64,000 bases of DNA. Origin: an uncultured Paenibacillaceae bacterium. Its GTDB lineage: Bacteria > Bacillota > Bacilli > Paenibacillales > K13. The stretch's first letter is position 1. Each line of letters opens with the position of its first letter. A program made the position numbers and the translations under genes. Shown in pieces: positions 35,953 to 45,715 of the stretch. Location of the stretch: assembly GCA_913056365.1 (NCBI GenBank), contig CAJXLT010000001.1:1137071-1201070 (forward strand). Reading direction: 5' to 3'. The notes beneath the pieces are model-generated. The model was not told the DNA's origin. It made no database searches and saw nothing but the letters and a program-made list of their open reading frames with translations.

Positions 35953-36921
35953 CTACGGCCTCACTACTTGAATCACAACATTCCCCTTCTTATGTCCGGT
36001 GTCTACGTAACGATGCGCTTCAACGATCTGTTCGAGCGGATAGCTTCGATCAATAACGGGTCGCAGCTCCCCTGACTCTATACGTTCTTGGAGGAAAAGC
36101 AGATCCTCCTGCTTCTCTCGACCTGTTGCGGTTTTATATGCTTTGCCACCGGAAATGTTCAACCGCAGCCCCCTCAATACTGGAGATAGACCAGGACTGA
36201 AAGCACTTAAGTAACATCCTCGTGGCTTCAGAGCTTTCATGCAGCTTGCGAACTTACTCTTGCCCACCGTATCGAAAATAACATCATATTGCTCGCCTAG
36301 TTGTGTGAAATCCGTGTTCGTATAGTCAATCACATGCTTGGCTCCCAACGATTTCACCATCTTGATATTGTCTGTACTGCACACCGCGGTGACTTCTGCG
36401 CCGAAAATCCGAGCCAACTGAACCGCATACGTACCGACACTGCCAGAGGCACCGTAGATAAGGATCTTCTGACCAGACTGAACGTTGCCAGCACGTAGGA
36501 AGCGCAACGCAGTCCCCCCACCAATCGGCAGAGCTGCAGCTTCACCGAAATCCAAGTTCAAAGGCTTACGTGCAATAACACCATCCTCCGGCAGACATCG
36601 ATACTCCGCATAAGCACCGAACTTGAATCCACAAGAAGCCAATACTTGATCGCCTACCTTGAATCGTGTAACTTTCTCACCAATTGACTCTACCTCGCCA
36701 GCCAGTTCGAAGCCTAATATCTGAACTCGACTAGGTCTCATGAGCCCATTGTAGATTCTAGCCGCGAATGGATCTGCCTTGCGCATTCGACAATCTCCCG
36801 CCGTTACGGATGTAGCATGGACCTTAATCAAGATTTCATTGTCCTTGGGAACGGGCTTAGCCACCTCCTGTAGCTCCAATACATCTGGTGACCCATATGC
36901 TTGATAGATAACAGCCTTCAT
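35953..36921 (-). CDS. NAD(P)-dependent quinone oxidoreductase/MDR protein
   Basis: A 322-residue medium-chain reductase: an N-terminal GroES-like half ([20 protein letters not shown]) and a Rossmann half ([20 protein letters not shown]). No structural zinc cluster is visible, so it is of the zeta-crystallin/quinone oxidoreductase class. It probably reduces a quinone or an unsaturated carbonyl. Confidence 0.9.
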   Translation of the reverse strand: MKAVIYQAYGSPDVLELQEVAKPVPKDNEILIKVHATSVTAGDCRMRKADPFAARIYNGLMRPSRVQILGFELAGEVESIGEKVTRFKVGDQVLASCGFKFGAYAEYRCLPEDGVIARKPLNLDFGEAAALPIGGGTALRFLRAGNVQSGQKILIYGASGSVGTYAVQLARIFGAEVTAVCSTDNIKMVKSLGAKHVIDYTNTDFTQLGEQYDVIFDTVGKSKFASCMKALKPRGCYLSAFSPGLSPVLRGLRLNISGGKAYKTATGREKQEDLLFLQERIESGELRPVIDRSYPLEQIVEAHRYVDTGHKKGNVVIQVVRP

Positions 36922-37062
36922 AGAATCCCTCCACTATTCTTCATACGTCATAACCTAACTTCTGTATTCATTTTATTATTCAGTTGTTCGATCTTAAGTT
37001 CCATCCGCCCATCCTGCCTCTCGCAATCGGGAATACTATAAATGCAGTGTTATTCGAAAGTG

Positions 37063-37605
37063 CTAACCGTTGTCATACTTCTGTATGCGGTTTATGAATT
37101 CCTGAATCTGAGAAGTATGGTGATGGTTATGCCAGATAAATCGTTGTATGGCCGTATCTACAGTGATCCAACCGAGGGCATTCGTTCTTAACTTCCTGTC
37201 ATAATCCTCTGCATTAAGCCCCTCTAGTAACTTCATGATCCTAAAGTGAATGGCTTCCAATAAGTGAATAGAAACTAACACCGGGGTTTGTTTGTAGTCA
37301 TTCAATTCAGCCCATAAATCTTCCCGATATGAAGCAGCTTGAGGTTCTATTTCAGTTAATGCTCGCTTAAGCCTAATAAAAGCATTCATATCATTATCCG
37401 CCAAATGATGAATGATTTCATGTGGTGTCCAGCCGTTGGTTCGGTACGGCGTATGTAATCGAGTTGTATTACATTTTTTGATTGTATCGTGCAAGGTAGG
37501 AACTATCTTAGCGATCTCCGTAATATAATCCACACGGTCTTCTGGGGCTGAGTTCACTCGTGGGGTAAACATACCAATAGGATACCGTATATTCTCTTCT
37601 TCCAT
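37063..37605 (-). CDS. YfiT-type DinB-like bacillithiol transferase homologue
   Basis: A 180-residue protein: IRYPIGMFTPRV at the start, TPYRTNGWTPHEIIHHLADN DMNAFIRLK and WHNHHHTSQIQEF. It carries the three zinc-binding histidines of B. subtilis YfiT/BstA, a putative bacillithiol S-transferase. This fits a bacillithiol-using Bacillales host. Confidence 0.85.
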   Translation of the reverse strand: MEEENIRYPIGMFTPRVNSAPEDRVDYITEIAKIVPTLHDTIKKCNTTRLHTPYRTNGWTPHEIIHHLADNDMNAFIRLKRALTEIEPQAASYREDLWAELNDYKQTPVLVSIHLLEAIHFRIMKLLEGLNAEDYDRKLRTNALGWITVDTAIQRFIWHNHHHTSQIQEFINRIQKYDNG

Positions 37606-37629
37606 TTCCTTTCCCCCTACATTCTACAG

Positions 37630-37901
37630 CTATCTTCTGTTGGCATACACTTCAGTAATCATTTGGGCACCCATCTTAAAGCCATAGATGAAAACTTCGG
37701 TTGAATACATGGAAGAAGATCTCCCTAATAAATCAAGGTTTCTTCAAGAAGTTCCATATCATGATCTGTTAGTCGCTTCTTTAACTGTTATTTGAATTGT
37801 GAAATTTCTTTGTTGATCATTCTATACTCAGAATTCCTCGGAAGAATCACTTCTTCCGGTCTAATTTCCCCAAAAAATAATTGCTCTAATATGTTGTTCA
37901 T
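37630..37901 (-). pseudogene. Decayed short helical protein gene (DUF6809-like)
   Basis: Three frame pieces line up: MNNILEQLFFGEIRPEEVIL (stop TAA after ISQFK), QLKKRLTDHDMELLEETLIY (stop TAG), and SSSMYSTEVFIYGFKMGAQM ITEVYANRR. They form one protein of about 90 residues broken by an in-frame stop and a frameshift. AGGGAGGTG precedes the ATG at 37901. The name DUF6809 is from memory of the pattern and is tentative. The remaining gap to 38045 shows nothing. Confidence 0.7.
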
Positions 37902-38045
37902 ACCTCGCACCTCCCTCTCATACTAAACAGTATAAGGGTATTTTCGCTAGATATGAATAATTAGCGAATATATCGCTAAAGTATTTTAATAACCATATTT
38001 ATTAGCACCAAGCGACTGGCGCAACATTGTACGTTACCTTCATTT

Positions 38046-38468
38046 TTAATGATTCGCATATCTCATATAGATACTTCGTTCAACGAACCCCATTGCCTTC
38101 CAAAATTCATATCCGTCATGGTTCCAATACAATACTTCAAGGTCTAACGTCTCAGTATTTAACAATTGCAATAGTTCCTCGAAGTATCTTCGACCATAAC
38201 CATTCTGCCTACTATCACGACCTATAAAAAACTGCTTTAAATACAACGGTTCTGTAGAATGATCCACTAATGCATAACCTCTGATCTTCTCGGCATCCAT
38301 CAATAGGTACGCCTTGTAAGTCCCTCGCATGAATGATCGCATTCTTTCTTTTAATTGTTCCACCGTCATCTTGTTATCGTGCTGCGAGTCTTCAATTAAA
38401 TGCTTGTTCATTAGAGCAAGTGAATCCAAATCGTCATCTGTAGCATCAATAATTCGGAATTCGTTCAT
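38046..38468 (-). CDS. GNAT acetyltransferase
   Basis: A 140-residue GNAT domain. LKQFFIGRDSRQNGYGRRYF gives the acetyl-CoA loop (RQNGYG), then LEVLYWNHDGYEFWKAMGF V. Substrate unknown. Confidence 0.85.
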   Translation of the reverse strand: MNEFRIIDATDDDLDSLALMNKHLIEDSQHDNKMTVEQLKERMRSFMRGTYKAYLLMDAEKIRGYALVDHSTEPLYLKQFFIGRDSRQNGYGRRYFEELLQLLNTETLDLEVLYWNHDGYEFWKAMGFVERSIYMRYANH

Positions 38469-38517
38469 ATGATATGCACCATTCTCTCCTCAATGTGGTA
38501 TTACAACCAAAGTAGCA

Positions 38518-39087
38518 CTAAAGTGAGAACTCACTCGGCTCATAAAACTTAAAACCTGTAATCTTGCTTTCCAGTAAGCTGTCTTTCAACATTTGACTTA
38601 TGATCAACAATGCAGGGAACTCCGCGAGACGAAACACATGCTCATAGTCATTGCGTTCGTCCAATTTCAACACTAGCTTATCAATAAATTCAATACTACC
38701 ATCATCAAATAGCTCCAGCTCCGATTCAGCATGATCAACACAGGCATAGCTGCCAATAATGTTAGCAACGTAGTAATTCTCGTCGACTGTCTGAGTAGCT
38801 TGATCTATTAACCGTGCCTTGAAATACTGAATATTCGAAATGCCAAGACGATCGAAGACGGTCTTCACTTTGTTGTTTATCAACAATCCCATTCTCATAG
38901 GGACAACAATATTATCCGTTATGTATTCCTCAGGATGCTGAGTAAAGGGGATATCGATAGAAGGCAGGTTATTCGGAACAAGATTGCCCTGGTCCAGATG
39001 CAGTTCAAGCGACTCATACATTGGTGGTAATTGATCCATACTCCGTTCATACTCATCTGATCGTTCACTTGCCATCACCCAATACAT
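38518..39087 (-). CDS. Imm11/DUF1629-family immunity-like protein
   Basis: A 189-residue protein. VVPMRMGLLINNKVKTVFDR LGISNIQYFKARLID followed by YYVANIIGSYACVD matches the imm11 (DUF1629) pattern, a family found with polymorphic toxins. No toxin gene is adjacent, so it appears to be an orphan immunity protein. Confidence 0.7.
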   Translation of the reverse strand: MYWVMASERSDEYERSMDQLPPMYESLELHLDQGNLVPNNLPSIDIPFTQHPEEYITDNIVVPMRMGLLINNKVKTVFDRLGISNIQYFKARLIDQATQTVDENYYVANIIGSYACVDHAESELELFDDGSIEFIDKLVLKLDERNDYEHVFRLAEFPALLIISQMLKDSLLESKITGFKFYEPSEFSL

Positions 39088-39151
39088 ATAAAATTCATCT
39101 CCTGGAAGTTGAAATTACCAACAACTCAATAAGTACCATCCCCATATTCTT

Positions 39152-39622
39152 CTATCCAACTTTTCTACCTGTCATAAAAAGAAATAATGGTATCCTCAAT
39201 CTCCGCTCATAGGTTTCTTGATGAATGAAGTTATTTCTACTTGGTTTCGACTCTCTTATTTGTTGGACATCGAACCCCGCTCCTTTCTGAATAGGTACTT
39301 CCCAATCTTCCAGAGTCGCATGGATGACTTCCGCATTCATACCCTTCAGATTTTCATTTGCACAAGCAATCATGTTAGAGGAACCATCAACACCTGAGTA
39401 GAAACTCGCGCCTCTTGCTAATAATTCATGTCCATACGATGCCGTTCCACATCCCAGATCAAGAATATGAAGCCCTTCCACATCCCCGATCATCTCGTTC
39501 ATAATGGGCTTCTCGAGCGTATCATTCGCATTCTCTGCCCACTCTCTCCTCTGTAAAAATTTTTCGAAAAATTGTTCCTGATCGTAAAACTCTGACCCTC
39601 TATTACCAAATATCCCCCTCAC
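39152..39622 (-). pseudogene. SAM methyltransferase with internal deletion
   Basis: N-terminal part has SAM motifs (LHILDLGCGTASYGHELLAR, GVDGSSNMIACANENLK, ATLEDWEVPIQ). It then jumps directly to the C-terminal tail (IRESKPSRNNFIHQETYERR, LFLFMTGRK). The middle 90 or so residues found in complete homologues (catalytic domain half) are missing, though the frame stays open. Probably inactive. Confidence 0.65.
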
Positions 39623-39657
39623 TTCTATTGTTGATAGCCCGATTCGCCATTTTTACA

Positions 39658-40122
39658 CTATTCACCCTTACCGTTGTCATCTAGCCGATGGATGAAATAA
39701 AAGTATCGAATGATCACATATAAATTAATCGCGCCGAATCCAATAAGACCAATCCAAGGTCCAATAGAATGCTGATTAGCGGAATTCATCTGTCCATACG
39801 TGTAAGCAACGAAAACGATCATGAATAGGAAAACAACACCCAATATGATCATAAGTGGAATGTACCTTGCCTGCAATTGACTCTTCGTTAAATGCTTCTC
39901 GTGATATTTGCGCCACTCTTTGTGCTTTGCAATATGCATTATTCCCATGAACAAACCAATCAGTCCAGATACAATGCCGATATAGAAGGGGATATAAGTT
40001 GAGATGTGATAGGTGCCGTTCCCGATGGGTCCAACTCTAGATTGGTTTAATTTCCACAAGCCATACGATAGCCCCACAATCATAACAGTAGATAGGCTGA
40101 TTAGGAAAATCCCTCTTCTCAA
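39658..40122 (-). CDS. Four-span membrane protein, unknown
   Basis: A 154-residue protein with hydrophobic segments at about 3-21, 45-63, 89-108 and 124-141, and a basic loop (HIAKHKEWRKYHEKHLTKSQ). No motif recognised. Confidence 0.65.
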   Translation of the reverse strand: MRRGIFLISLSTVMIVGLSYGLWKLNQSRVGPIGNGTYHISTYIPFYIGIVSGLIGLFMGIMHIAKHKEWRKYHEKHLTKSQLQARYIPLMIILGVVFLFMIVFVAYTYGQMNSANQHSIGPWIGLIGFGAINLYVIIRYFYFIHRLDDNGKGE

Positions 40123-40182
40123 TATACTGTAGCTCCTTTCATAAGATTAACTGCAACAATCGATCGTCCCGCATACATTATC

Positions 40183-40662
40183 CTATCGATCATACCTAAA
40201 GAAGTCTTCTTCCAGTTGAATAACTCCCGCTGTCATCGGATCTACAACATAGTATTGTACCTCTCCCGAAACCTTTACTTCATAATGGTAGCTATAATCT
40301 CTTATAAACCAAGACTGTTTATCCGTAGTCTGTATTAATGAATAGCTTGTAGGAATGAAAGTTGCCTCATTACTATCAATCTCATTAGCAACAATAGCCT
40401 TCCCGCCTTCATAAGTCGTTGATGGTAATGCGAGAATAAATACGAGTGGGATAAGCACCAATAATACAATGTTCGCTATAAACATTTTCCCTTTTCCAAC
40501 ATCTAGTATAACAACATAGCAGAGAATTTGTGGAAGTATTGCGATATTATACATCCACGTGTTTATGACAGTGTAATAGAAATACCCGTTTACAAAGTGA
40601 ACTGCTAATAATTCAAGAACATATATGAAAAGCAGCATTCTGGCTAATTTTTCGTTGCTCAT
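40183..40662 (-). CDS. Membrane protein with C-terminal outer domain, unknown
   Basis: A 159-residue protein with three hydrophobic segments (about 8-26, 33-54, 60-79) and a C-terminal part (SYHYEVKVSGEVQYYVVDPM) of about 70 residues that may lie outside. No family recognised. The next 187 bp (40663-40849) hold no gene. Confidence 0.6.
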   Translation of the reverse strand: MSNEKLARMLLFIYVLELLAVHFVNGYFYYTVINTWMYNIAILPQILCYVVILDVGKGKMFIANIVLLVLIPLVFILALPSTTYEGGKAIVANEIDSNEATFIPTSYSLIQTTDKQSWFIRDYSYHYEVKVSGEVQYYVVDPMTAGVIQLEEDFFRYDR

Positions 40663-40849
40663 TATGACTTGTCCATGGGCGCAGCAACCAGTCTACTGTT
40701 GCTCCGTTTCGCTCCTCGCTCCATGACAATCACATCCTTCCATTCATAATAAGGACGACTCCAAATGTTCGTGACGTGAATTCAGTGTTACAAGATATCG
40801 TCTTAGTAAGACCTCCACTTAGATTCTCCGTATATCCTTCAATAAGTAT

Positions 40850-41305
40850 TCATTTCATTAGTTCCATTTGTTTTTTGTGATGCTCGTCATGATGTACAAA
40901 TATCTTTGCATAGCTATCTATAGCGTGTTGCTTTTTACCCTTCCCTATCGTAAAACGAATGCCCGGATCATAGATCTCTTCTATTTTTCTAATCATCTCT
41001 CTTCGTGTTAGTGCAAATTCATGTATCAAAGACTCGATATCATGAAATAGCTTCGCCTTTTCGATTGCTACCATATTATGAGCGTCATGATCAACAAACT
41101 CAGGAAGTTGTGCGCCATCCTTCATCCAAGGAATCATCTTTTCCATACTATATACATCCCAATTCCAAAGATGACAAATCAGTTCCTTCCATGTCCACTT
41201 TCCAGGCGCTACCGGATTTAACCATGCGTCTTGAACGAATGGTCTGTTCAATGATTCCACATAATCAATAAACCCCTCAAATTGAATCAGTATTTTACTA
41301 GGCAT
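40850..41305 (-). CDS. ClbS/DfsB-type DinB-like protein
   Basis: A 151-residue four-helix protein: APGKWTWKELICHLWNWDVY, MKDGAQLPEFVDHDAHN and KIFVHHDEHHKKQMELMK carry the DinB-like histidine pattern. ClbS/DfsB relatives include a colibactin-protecting hydrolase; the role here is not known. Confidence 0.8.
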   Translation of the reverse strand: MPSKILIQFEGFIDYVESLNRPFVQDAWLNPVAPGKWTWKELICHLWNWDVYSMEKMIPWMKDGAQLPEFVDHDAHNMVAIEKAKLFHDIESLIHEFALTRREMIRKIEEIYDPGIRFTIGKGKKQHAIDSYAKIFVHHDEHHKKQMELMK

Positions 41306-41357
41306 TTTGAAACCCCATTCACATCAGTGAGGATGGATGTTCTGCTCAGTGCTTCCC

Positions 41358-41828
41358 TCACAATAAAGTAAATACCAACACAATCTCAAAAACGATGATC
41401 ACCAATCCAAATATGAGTAACATCTTCCCAATATCTTGCTTGTTACCATCTTCACTAAACGAATAGATTCCCCCGACAAATAATCCTACCAACGGAATAA
41501 AAAAAGTAGCTATAAACAATAAAGCAACGGCACAGCCATCGGGACTATTCTGCTCATATCTACTAGCATAGTAGGTGCTTGGTGATTTTGCACGAGAGAT
41601 AAATGTACCACAATACTTGCATTGTAGAGCATTTTGCTCGTTCTCTTCACTACAATGACGACATATCGTTGAGCTCTTCTTAGCAATCAATAAAGATTCA
41701 TCATATTTCTTTTCAGATTCCAAGGTACCTTCAAGCACAACATCTTTGAGTGACCTACTGCACACAATACAAACATGTGCCGATTCTTTATTCACTTCGC
41801 CGCAACTTTTACATGTCTTTACTGCCAT
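41358..41828 (-). CDS. Membrane protein with two zinc ribbons
   Basis: A 156-residue protein. Two N-terminal CxxC...CxxC ribbons (CKSCGEVNKESAHVCIVC and CRHCSEENEQNALQCKYC) are followed by two hydrophobic helices (about 101-120 and 135-154). Common architecture in Bacillota; function unknown. Confidence 0.8.
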   Translation of the reverse strand: MAVKTCKSCGEVNKESAHVCIVCSRSLKDVVLEGTLESEKKYDESLLIAKKSSTICRHCSEENEQNALQCKYCGTFISRAKSPSTYYASRYEQNSPDGCAVALLFIATFFIPLVGLFVGGIYSFSEDGNKQDIGKMLLIFGLVIIVFEIVLVFTLL

Positions 41829-41864
41829 TACCTCACTCCCAAGCTATTGCATACCTAACGATCC

Positions 41865-42308
41865 TCACAAATTCATGATAAATCCAGTCTTTTGGCCCTT
41901 CATAAATCCTGCCTTCTCATAAAATTGATGCACCTCAATCCTATGAGAACCGCTCAGCAGCATCAACTTATAACAATTGTTCTCACAAGCGATTTCCTTA
42001 GCTTTATCCAGCGCCATACGGCCAAATCCGTTTCTTCTATATGCTTCATGCGTAATGACATTCTCTATCAATGCATAAGGTCTGGCATTCCTAGTGAGAT
42101 TCTTGATAATAACTAAAGTACAAGAGGCTACGATTACTCCCTCGTGTTCCACCACAAGAATATGCATATTTGTATCGCTCAACATTGCTTCCCAATGCTT
42201 ACGCAACTGGTGATCCCGCACCAATTCCGGATCAGTAGGTTGCAAGAACCTATAGAGAAGTAATAGGTCTTCCAATTCATTTTCTTGGATGAACCTGCAT
42301 GCAGCCAT
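41865..42308 (-). CDS. GNAT acetyltransferase
   Basis: A 147-residue GNAT domain: [26 protein letters not shown] is the acetyl-CoA loop, and [22 protein letters not shown] closes the fold. It resembles the PhnO/aminoalkylphosphonate-type short GNATs. Substrate unknown. Confidence 0.86.
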   Translation of the reverse strand: MAACRFIQENELEDLLLLYRFLQPTDPELVRDHQLRKHWEAMLSDTNMHILVVEHEGVIVASCTLVIIKNLTRNARPYALIENVITHEAYRRNGFGRMALDKAKEIACENNCYKLMLLSGSHRIEVHQFYEKAGFMKGQKTGFIMNL

Positions 42309-42341
42309 TTTCGTTCCATCCTTTCGCTCATATCTTGAATA

Positions 42342-42893
42342 CTAAGTTATTTGCTCACTCTCGTTAGTGCCAGATCGTGCTTGGTTATTCGCTAATCTCT
42401 TCAAGAGCTCATTCACTTCTTTTCGATTTCTTGCAATTATAATTTCCGTCTGATTCTTCGATCGTTCAAGCTTCTCTATAGTCTTAGTCCTGCTTCTTGT
42501 CCTATAATTCCATACCCATTTAATAAACTCAACATCTAACTTCTCCGGACAACCTTCATTCATATCTGGTCTGGACTTCCTATGATACATGACTCTTCGC
42601 TTAACGATGCGATACATACAGAGCCATCTCGGCATGTCCAAATAAATCACCACATCTGCTCTCGATATTCTCAAATCCAGCGTCCTAGAATAATTCCCAT
42701 CGATGATCCATTGCTCTGTCATAGTCAATTCTTCAACAACTCTGTCCCATTCTTCAGCTGGTGTTGGTACCCAATTGGGCTTCCAATAATACTTGTCTAA
42801 ATGAATGACTGGAAGATCGAGTATGCTGCTGAGTTTTCGCGAGAGTGTTGACTTGCCCGATCCTGCGGAACCTAATATCATGACACGGTTCAC
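42342..42893 (-). CDS. P-loop kinase, FlaR/adenylate kinase-like
   Basis: About 183 residues. Walker A GSAGSGKST at the N-terminus, IHLDKYYWKPNW, then WIIDGNYSRTLDLRISRADV and a lid-like basic part. This is the topology-modulation/FlaR-type family of small nucleotide kinases. GTG at 42893 with AAAGGAG seven bases upstream is the best start. Confidence 0.82.
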   Translation of the reverse strand: MNRVMILGSAGSGKSTLSRKLSSILDLPVIHLDKYYWKPNWVPTPAEEWDRVVEELTMTEQWIIDGNYSRTLDLRISRADVVIYLDMPRWLCMYRIVKRRVMYHRKSRPDMNEGCPEKLDVEFIKWVWNYRTRSRTKTIEKLERSKNQTEIIIARNRKEVNELLKRLANNQARSGTNESEQIT

Positions 42894-43050
42894 AGATAGT
42901 CTCCTTTCAAACATGGAATCTAACCATATACAGGGATATTAATCGTTCGTATGTATCTCAACCCTCCACTAACTGATTTGATTATTCTTCTCATGTACCA
43001 ACAAACGCTTGTCTCCATATGATATAATTATTAAGCGAGGTGAGTGTGAA

Positions 43051-43508
43051 TTGGAAAAGATACTAAATCAAATATTGTCAGAAATGAAAACAATGAAGCA
43101 GGATATGTCTGAATTAAAACAAGATATGGATACTGTGAAGCAGGATATAGTTATTATGAAACAAGATATGGATACCGTGAAGCAGGATATAGTTACTATG
43201 AAGCAAGATATTGTTGTGTTGAAACAAAATTCGCAGGAAGTCCTATCTGATATTGAATCAATTCAGAAGAATATTCATACGATGCAGATTGACATATCTA
43301 CAACTAAAGATGATCAATTGCGATTAGAGAAAAAAGTTGACGGCATATACAATGCAGTCGTCAGAATCGAAGAAGGTCAACCCAAAGACTTTATGCAATG
43401 TTAGAAACCATCGACGGCAAACTCGTACATAAAGATTCCGAAATTTCCGTTCTGAATAAAAGAGTCTTTAAGGTTGAAACTGATATTGAACATCTTACTA
43501 AACAATGA
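43051..43508 (+). pseudogene. Coiled-coil protein gene with tandem heptads and a frameshift
   Basis: From TTG 43051 (GAGGTGA upstream) it reads MEKILNQILSEMKTMKQDMS with heptads KQDMDTVKQDIVIM repeated almost exactly, a 42-bp DNA tandem repeat around 43115-43210. Near 43395 the frame breaks after EEGQPKDF. The next frame continues YAMLETIDGKLVHKDSEISV LNKRVFKVETDIEHLTKQ to 43508. Joined length is about 152 residues, a plausible complete protein of an abundant Bacillales coiled-coil family. A TATAAT lies at 43023-43028. Confidence 0.65.
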
Positions 43509-43561
43509 TGACATCCCCATCCAATGAAACCTCCAAAGCGTTTTACAAACAGGCAACCATT

Positions 43562-43960
43562 TTAAGGAGAATGTACGTTGATCGTATGACTGGCTAGGGT
43601 AGAATCATCAGATCCTAATGCTTGAATGTGAATATGGTCATGGAACGTCCTATCGCCGAATTCCCAAGTATATGACCAACCATCACTTCCGTCTACGTCA
43701 TAACCAATGAGTGTTCTTTCTTTTCCCGTTCCCGTCCCTGTTGGTGCTAGCCAAAACAATACTATATCTGTATGTTCAGCTTCCACATATATTGTCATCT
43801 TAGCAACGTCCTCAGGGACAACCCACCAGTTGGAATCCTTCGTTAAATCCGTGCGAACGTCTAATATCTTAGTACGCCGATCACTCTGTTCATTTGAACA
43901 AGATGACAGAAATAGCATTATCATTGTCAAACATAGGATAGTTGCTTTAGTTCGTACCAA
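43562..43960 (-). CDS. Small lipoprotein, unknown
   Basis: About 132 residues from TTG at 43960 (GGAGG upstream): MVRTKATILCLTMIMLFLSS C is a lipoprotein signal. The mature domain with EAEHTDIVLFWLAPTGTGTG and WSYTWEFGDRTFHDHIHIQA looks like a small beta-sandwich (PKD-like). Function unknown. Confidence 0.7.
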   Translation of the reverse strand: MVRTKATILCLTMIMLFLSSCSNEQSDRRTKILDVRTDLTKDSNWWVVPEDVAKMTIYVEAEHTDIVLFWLAPTGTGTGKERTLIGYDVDGSDGWSYTWEFGDRTFHDHIHIQALGSDDSTLASHTINVHSP

Positions 43961-44081
43961 AATAAATACCTCCAAGCATTATTTATGACTTTGAGTCAAC
44001 TGAACTTTTCGTATTGGCGACACCACACCGACTTTAGCAAACGTTAGCAAGTAGTCCGCATCCGGATGCACTAAACTCCCA

Positions 44082-44465
44082 CTATGTAATTATTGCTTGT
44101 ACTTCAATCTCAACGAGCAATTCAGGATCTATGAGTGCTTGTACTTCAACCATGGTAGCTACTGGCCGGATATCGCTGAAGAATTCACCATGTGCTCTTC
44201 CTATCTCCTCCCACTGTGAGATGTCAGTTACAAACATTCTAGTTCTTATTACATCTTCCATCCTAGCTCCTACTTCCATTAACGCTTCTTCTATTGTCTC
44301 GAGAATCTGCTTAGTTTGTAAATATGCACTGCCTTTCCCAATAATTTCTCCATCCCTCATGGAGGTTGTTCCAGCCACTTCAACAATATTTCCTATTCGT
44401 ATAGCTCTACAATATCCAACGACGGATTCCCAAGGAGAACCTGTGGATACAAAAATTCTTTCCAT
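44082..44465 (-). CDS. RidA-family protein
   Basis: A 127-residue YjgF/YER057c/UK114 domain: GYCRAIRIGNIVEVAGTTSM, QILETIEEALMEVGARMEDV IRTRMFV and ATMVEVQALIDPELLVEIEV. The conserved RTRMFV and EVQAL segments are present. RidA proteins hydrolyse reactive enamines; this subgroup may differ in substrate. Confidence 0.9.
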   Translation of the reverse strand: MERIFVSTGSPWESVVGYCRAIRIGNIVEVAGTTSMRDGEIIGKGSAYLQTKQILETIEEALMEVGARMEDVIRTRMFVTDISQWEEIGRAHGEFFSDIRPVATMVEVQALIDPELLVEIEVQAIIT

Positions 44466-44559
44466 TCATTTATTCCCCCTTGTGCAATATCTAGATTTTC
44501 GGAGTCCTGTCTCATGTAAAATCAATATAATGAATAGCCTACTGTTGGGCTTCCTCTAT

Positions 44560-44850
44560 TCACATGATATCTTCGTAATGCTCTACTGTAGGAAACGGAT
44601 TGTAAAAGTGATGCAACAGTGCCTTCCATTGTTGGTATTCATCCGATCCTCTGAAGCCAATCGTATGGTCCTCTAACGTTTCCCATCGAACAAGCAATAT
44701 ATATTTATTCTTGTCCTCGATACATTTCCGAAGTTCGTGGTTGATATATCCTTTCATCTTCACAATAATTTCAGATGCAACGCTAAAATTTTCTTCAAAT
44801 TCACTTGTTAAGCCAGGTTTGACTTGCAGCACAGCAACTTCAAGTATCAA
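44560..44850 (-). CDS. Antibiotic biosynthesis monooxygenase (ABM)-like protein
   Basis: About 96 residues from TTG 44850 (AAAGGA nine bases upstream): MILEVAVLQVKPGLTSEFEE NFSVAS, then YINHELRKCIEDKNKYILLV RWETLEDHTIGFR and FPTVEHYED. A classical dimeric ABM fold. A much longer upstream reading overlaps the next gene and is not supported. Confidence 0.85.
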   Translation of the reverse strand: MILEVAVLQVKPGLTSEFEENFSVASEIIVKMKGYINHELRKCIEDKNKYILLVRWETLEDHTIGFRGSDEYQQWKALLHHFYNPFPTVEHYEDIM

Positions 44851-44902
44851 TAAGGACAGTCCTTTCGTGTTTGAATCTTCTAGTTTAGCCAGCCTTCGTA
44901 AT

Positions 44903-45706
44903 CTACCAGGTTTCAAGCTCGGAGAGTAATATGCCTTTTTTCGAAAGGACTGAACTACTATCGTTTGCAAAACCTTTACTCGTAGAGATTTGCTTATTTG
45001 CAAACGAAAACGCAAAGACCTTTTCAAATTCTCCATTCAAAGTGAAGTAAACTTTATGTTCATCTGGTATAAACATGACAGATAATTGAGTGGGATAATC
45101 ACCATGATGCTGAACGGTTTCTTGAAGCAAGGCGAAGCCCGTTTCCACATCAAACGATTCTGTGTTCCTTATAAGGGTATCATATGCCTTCCTATATCGA
45201 TCATGTCCATCTCCTGAAACGTGAGTATCAGCTTGTACCATTTTATCCTTCAGTGAGAAATTGGTTAATACAACGAAATCTCTGTCGATGGAGTCCATAT
45301 CTATGTTTTCCCTTCCTGGCTCAACTACAAAAGTCTTCCTATCCCTACCAGAAATCATGCTATGAACACTATAATTAGGGACATTAACAATAGTATTGTC
45401 TTCAAGGAAATCCTTTAACTGTGATAGTTCGACGCGATTGCTAAGTACTACATCAAGAAGCTTCATGATATGTACACAATTCTTACCTCGTCTATACTTC
45501 CCTTCTTCAGTTGGATTAACCATGATTAAGTTCATGAATGTTCCGCTGCTATTCATACCAAAGGCGGGTAAGAACTGTCCATTATCTTTCTGCAGGATTA
45601 GCAGTTGATCATCATCTTTCAAGACAAACTTGATAGGTCTTGTTGAAATATCGAAATTCATTCCAATAAGTGTTGTGTCTGAATGGACTACGAAACTCGT
45701 ACACAT
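44903..45706 (-). CDS. Linear amide C-N hydrolase (choloylglycine hydrolase/penicillin V acylase family)
   Basis: A 267-residue Ntn hydrolase. Met1-Cys2 (MCTSFVVHSDTTLIGMNFDI) gives the catalytic cysteine after methionine removal. An arginine equivalent (RPI) and GMNSSGTFMNLIMVN follow. Substrates in this family range from bile-salt conjugates and penicillin V to acyl-homoserine lactones. GAGGAG lies a little far (about 12 bp) upstream. Confidence 0.82.
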   Translation of the reverse strand: MCTSFVVHSDTTLIGMNFDISTRPIKFVLKDDDQLLILQKDNGQFLPAFGMNSSGTFMNLIMVNPTEEGKYRRGKNCVHIMKLLDVVLSNRVELSQLKDFLEDNTIVNVPNYSVHSMISGRDRKTFVVEPGRENIDMDSIDRDFVVLTNFSLKDKMVQADTHVSGDGHDRYRKAYDTLIRNTESFDVETGFALLQETVQHHGDYPTQLSVMFIPDEHKVYFTLNGEFEKVFAFSFANKQISTSKGFANDSSSVLSKKGILLSELETW

Positions 45707-45715
45707 ATGAGTCGA

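Noticed and set aside
40700..40795. GACGTGAATTCAGTGTTAC resembling CGTGAATGCATTGTTAT
   Set aside because: Match is short and no other part of the element is nearby.
44850..45036. N-terminal extension of the ABM gene to 45036
   Set aside because: The extension overlaps the end of the amide hydrolase gene, is basic and unrelated to the family, while TTG 44850 has a good ribosome site.
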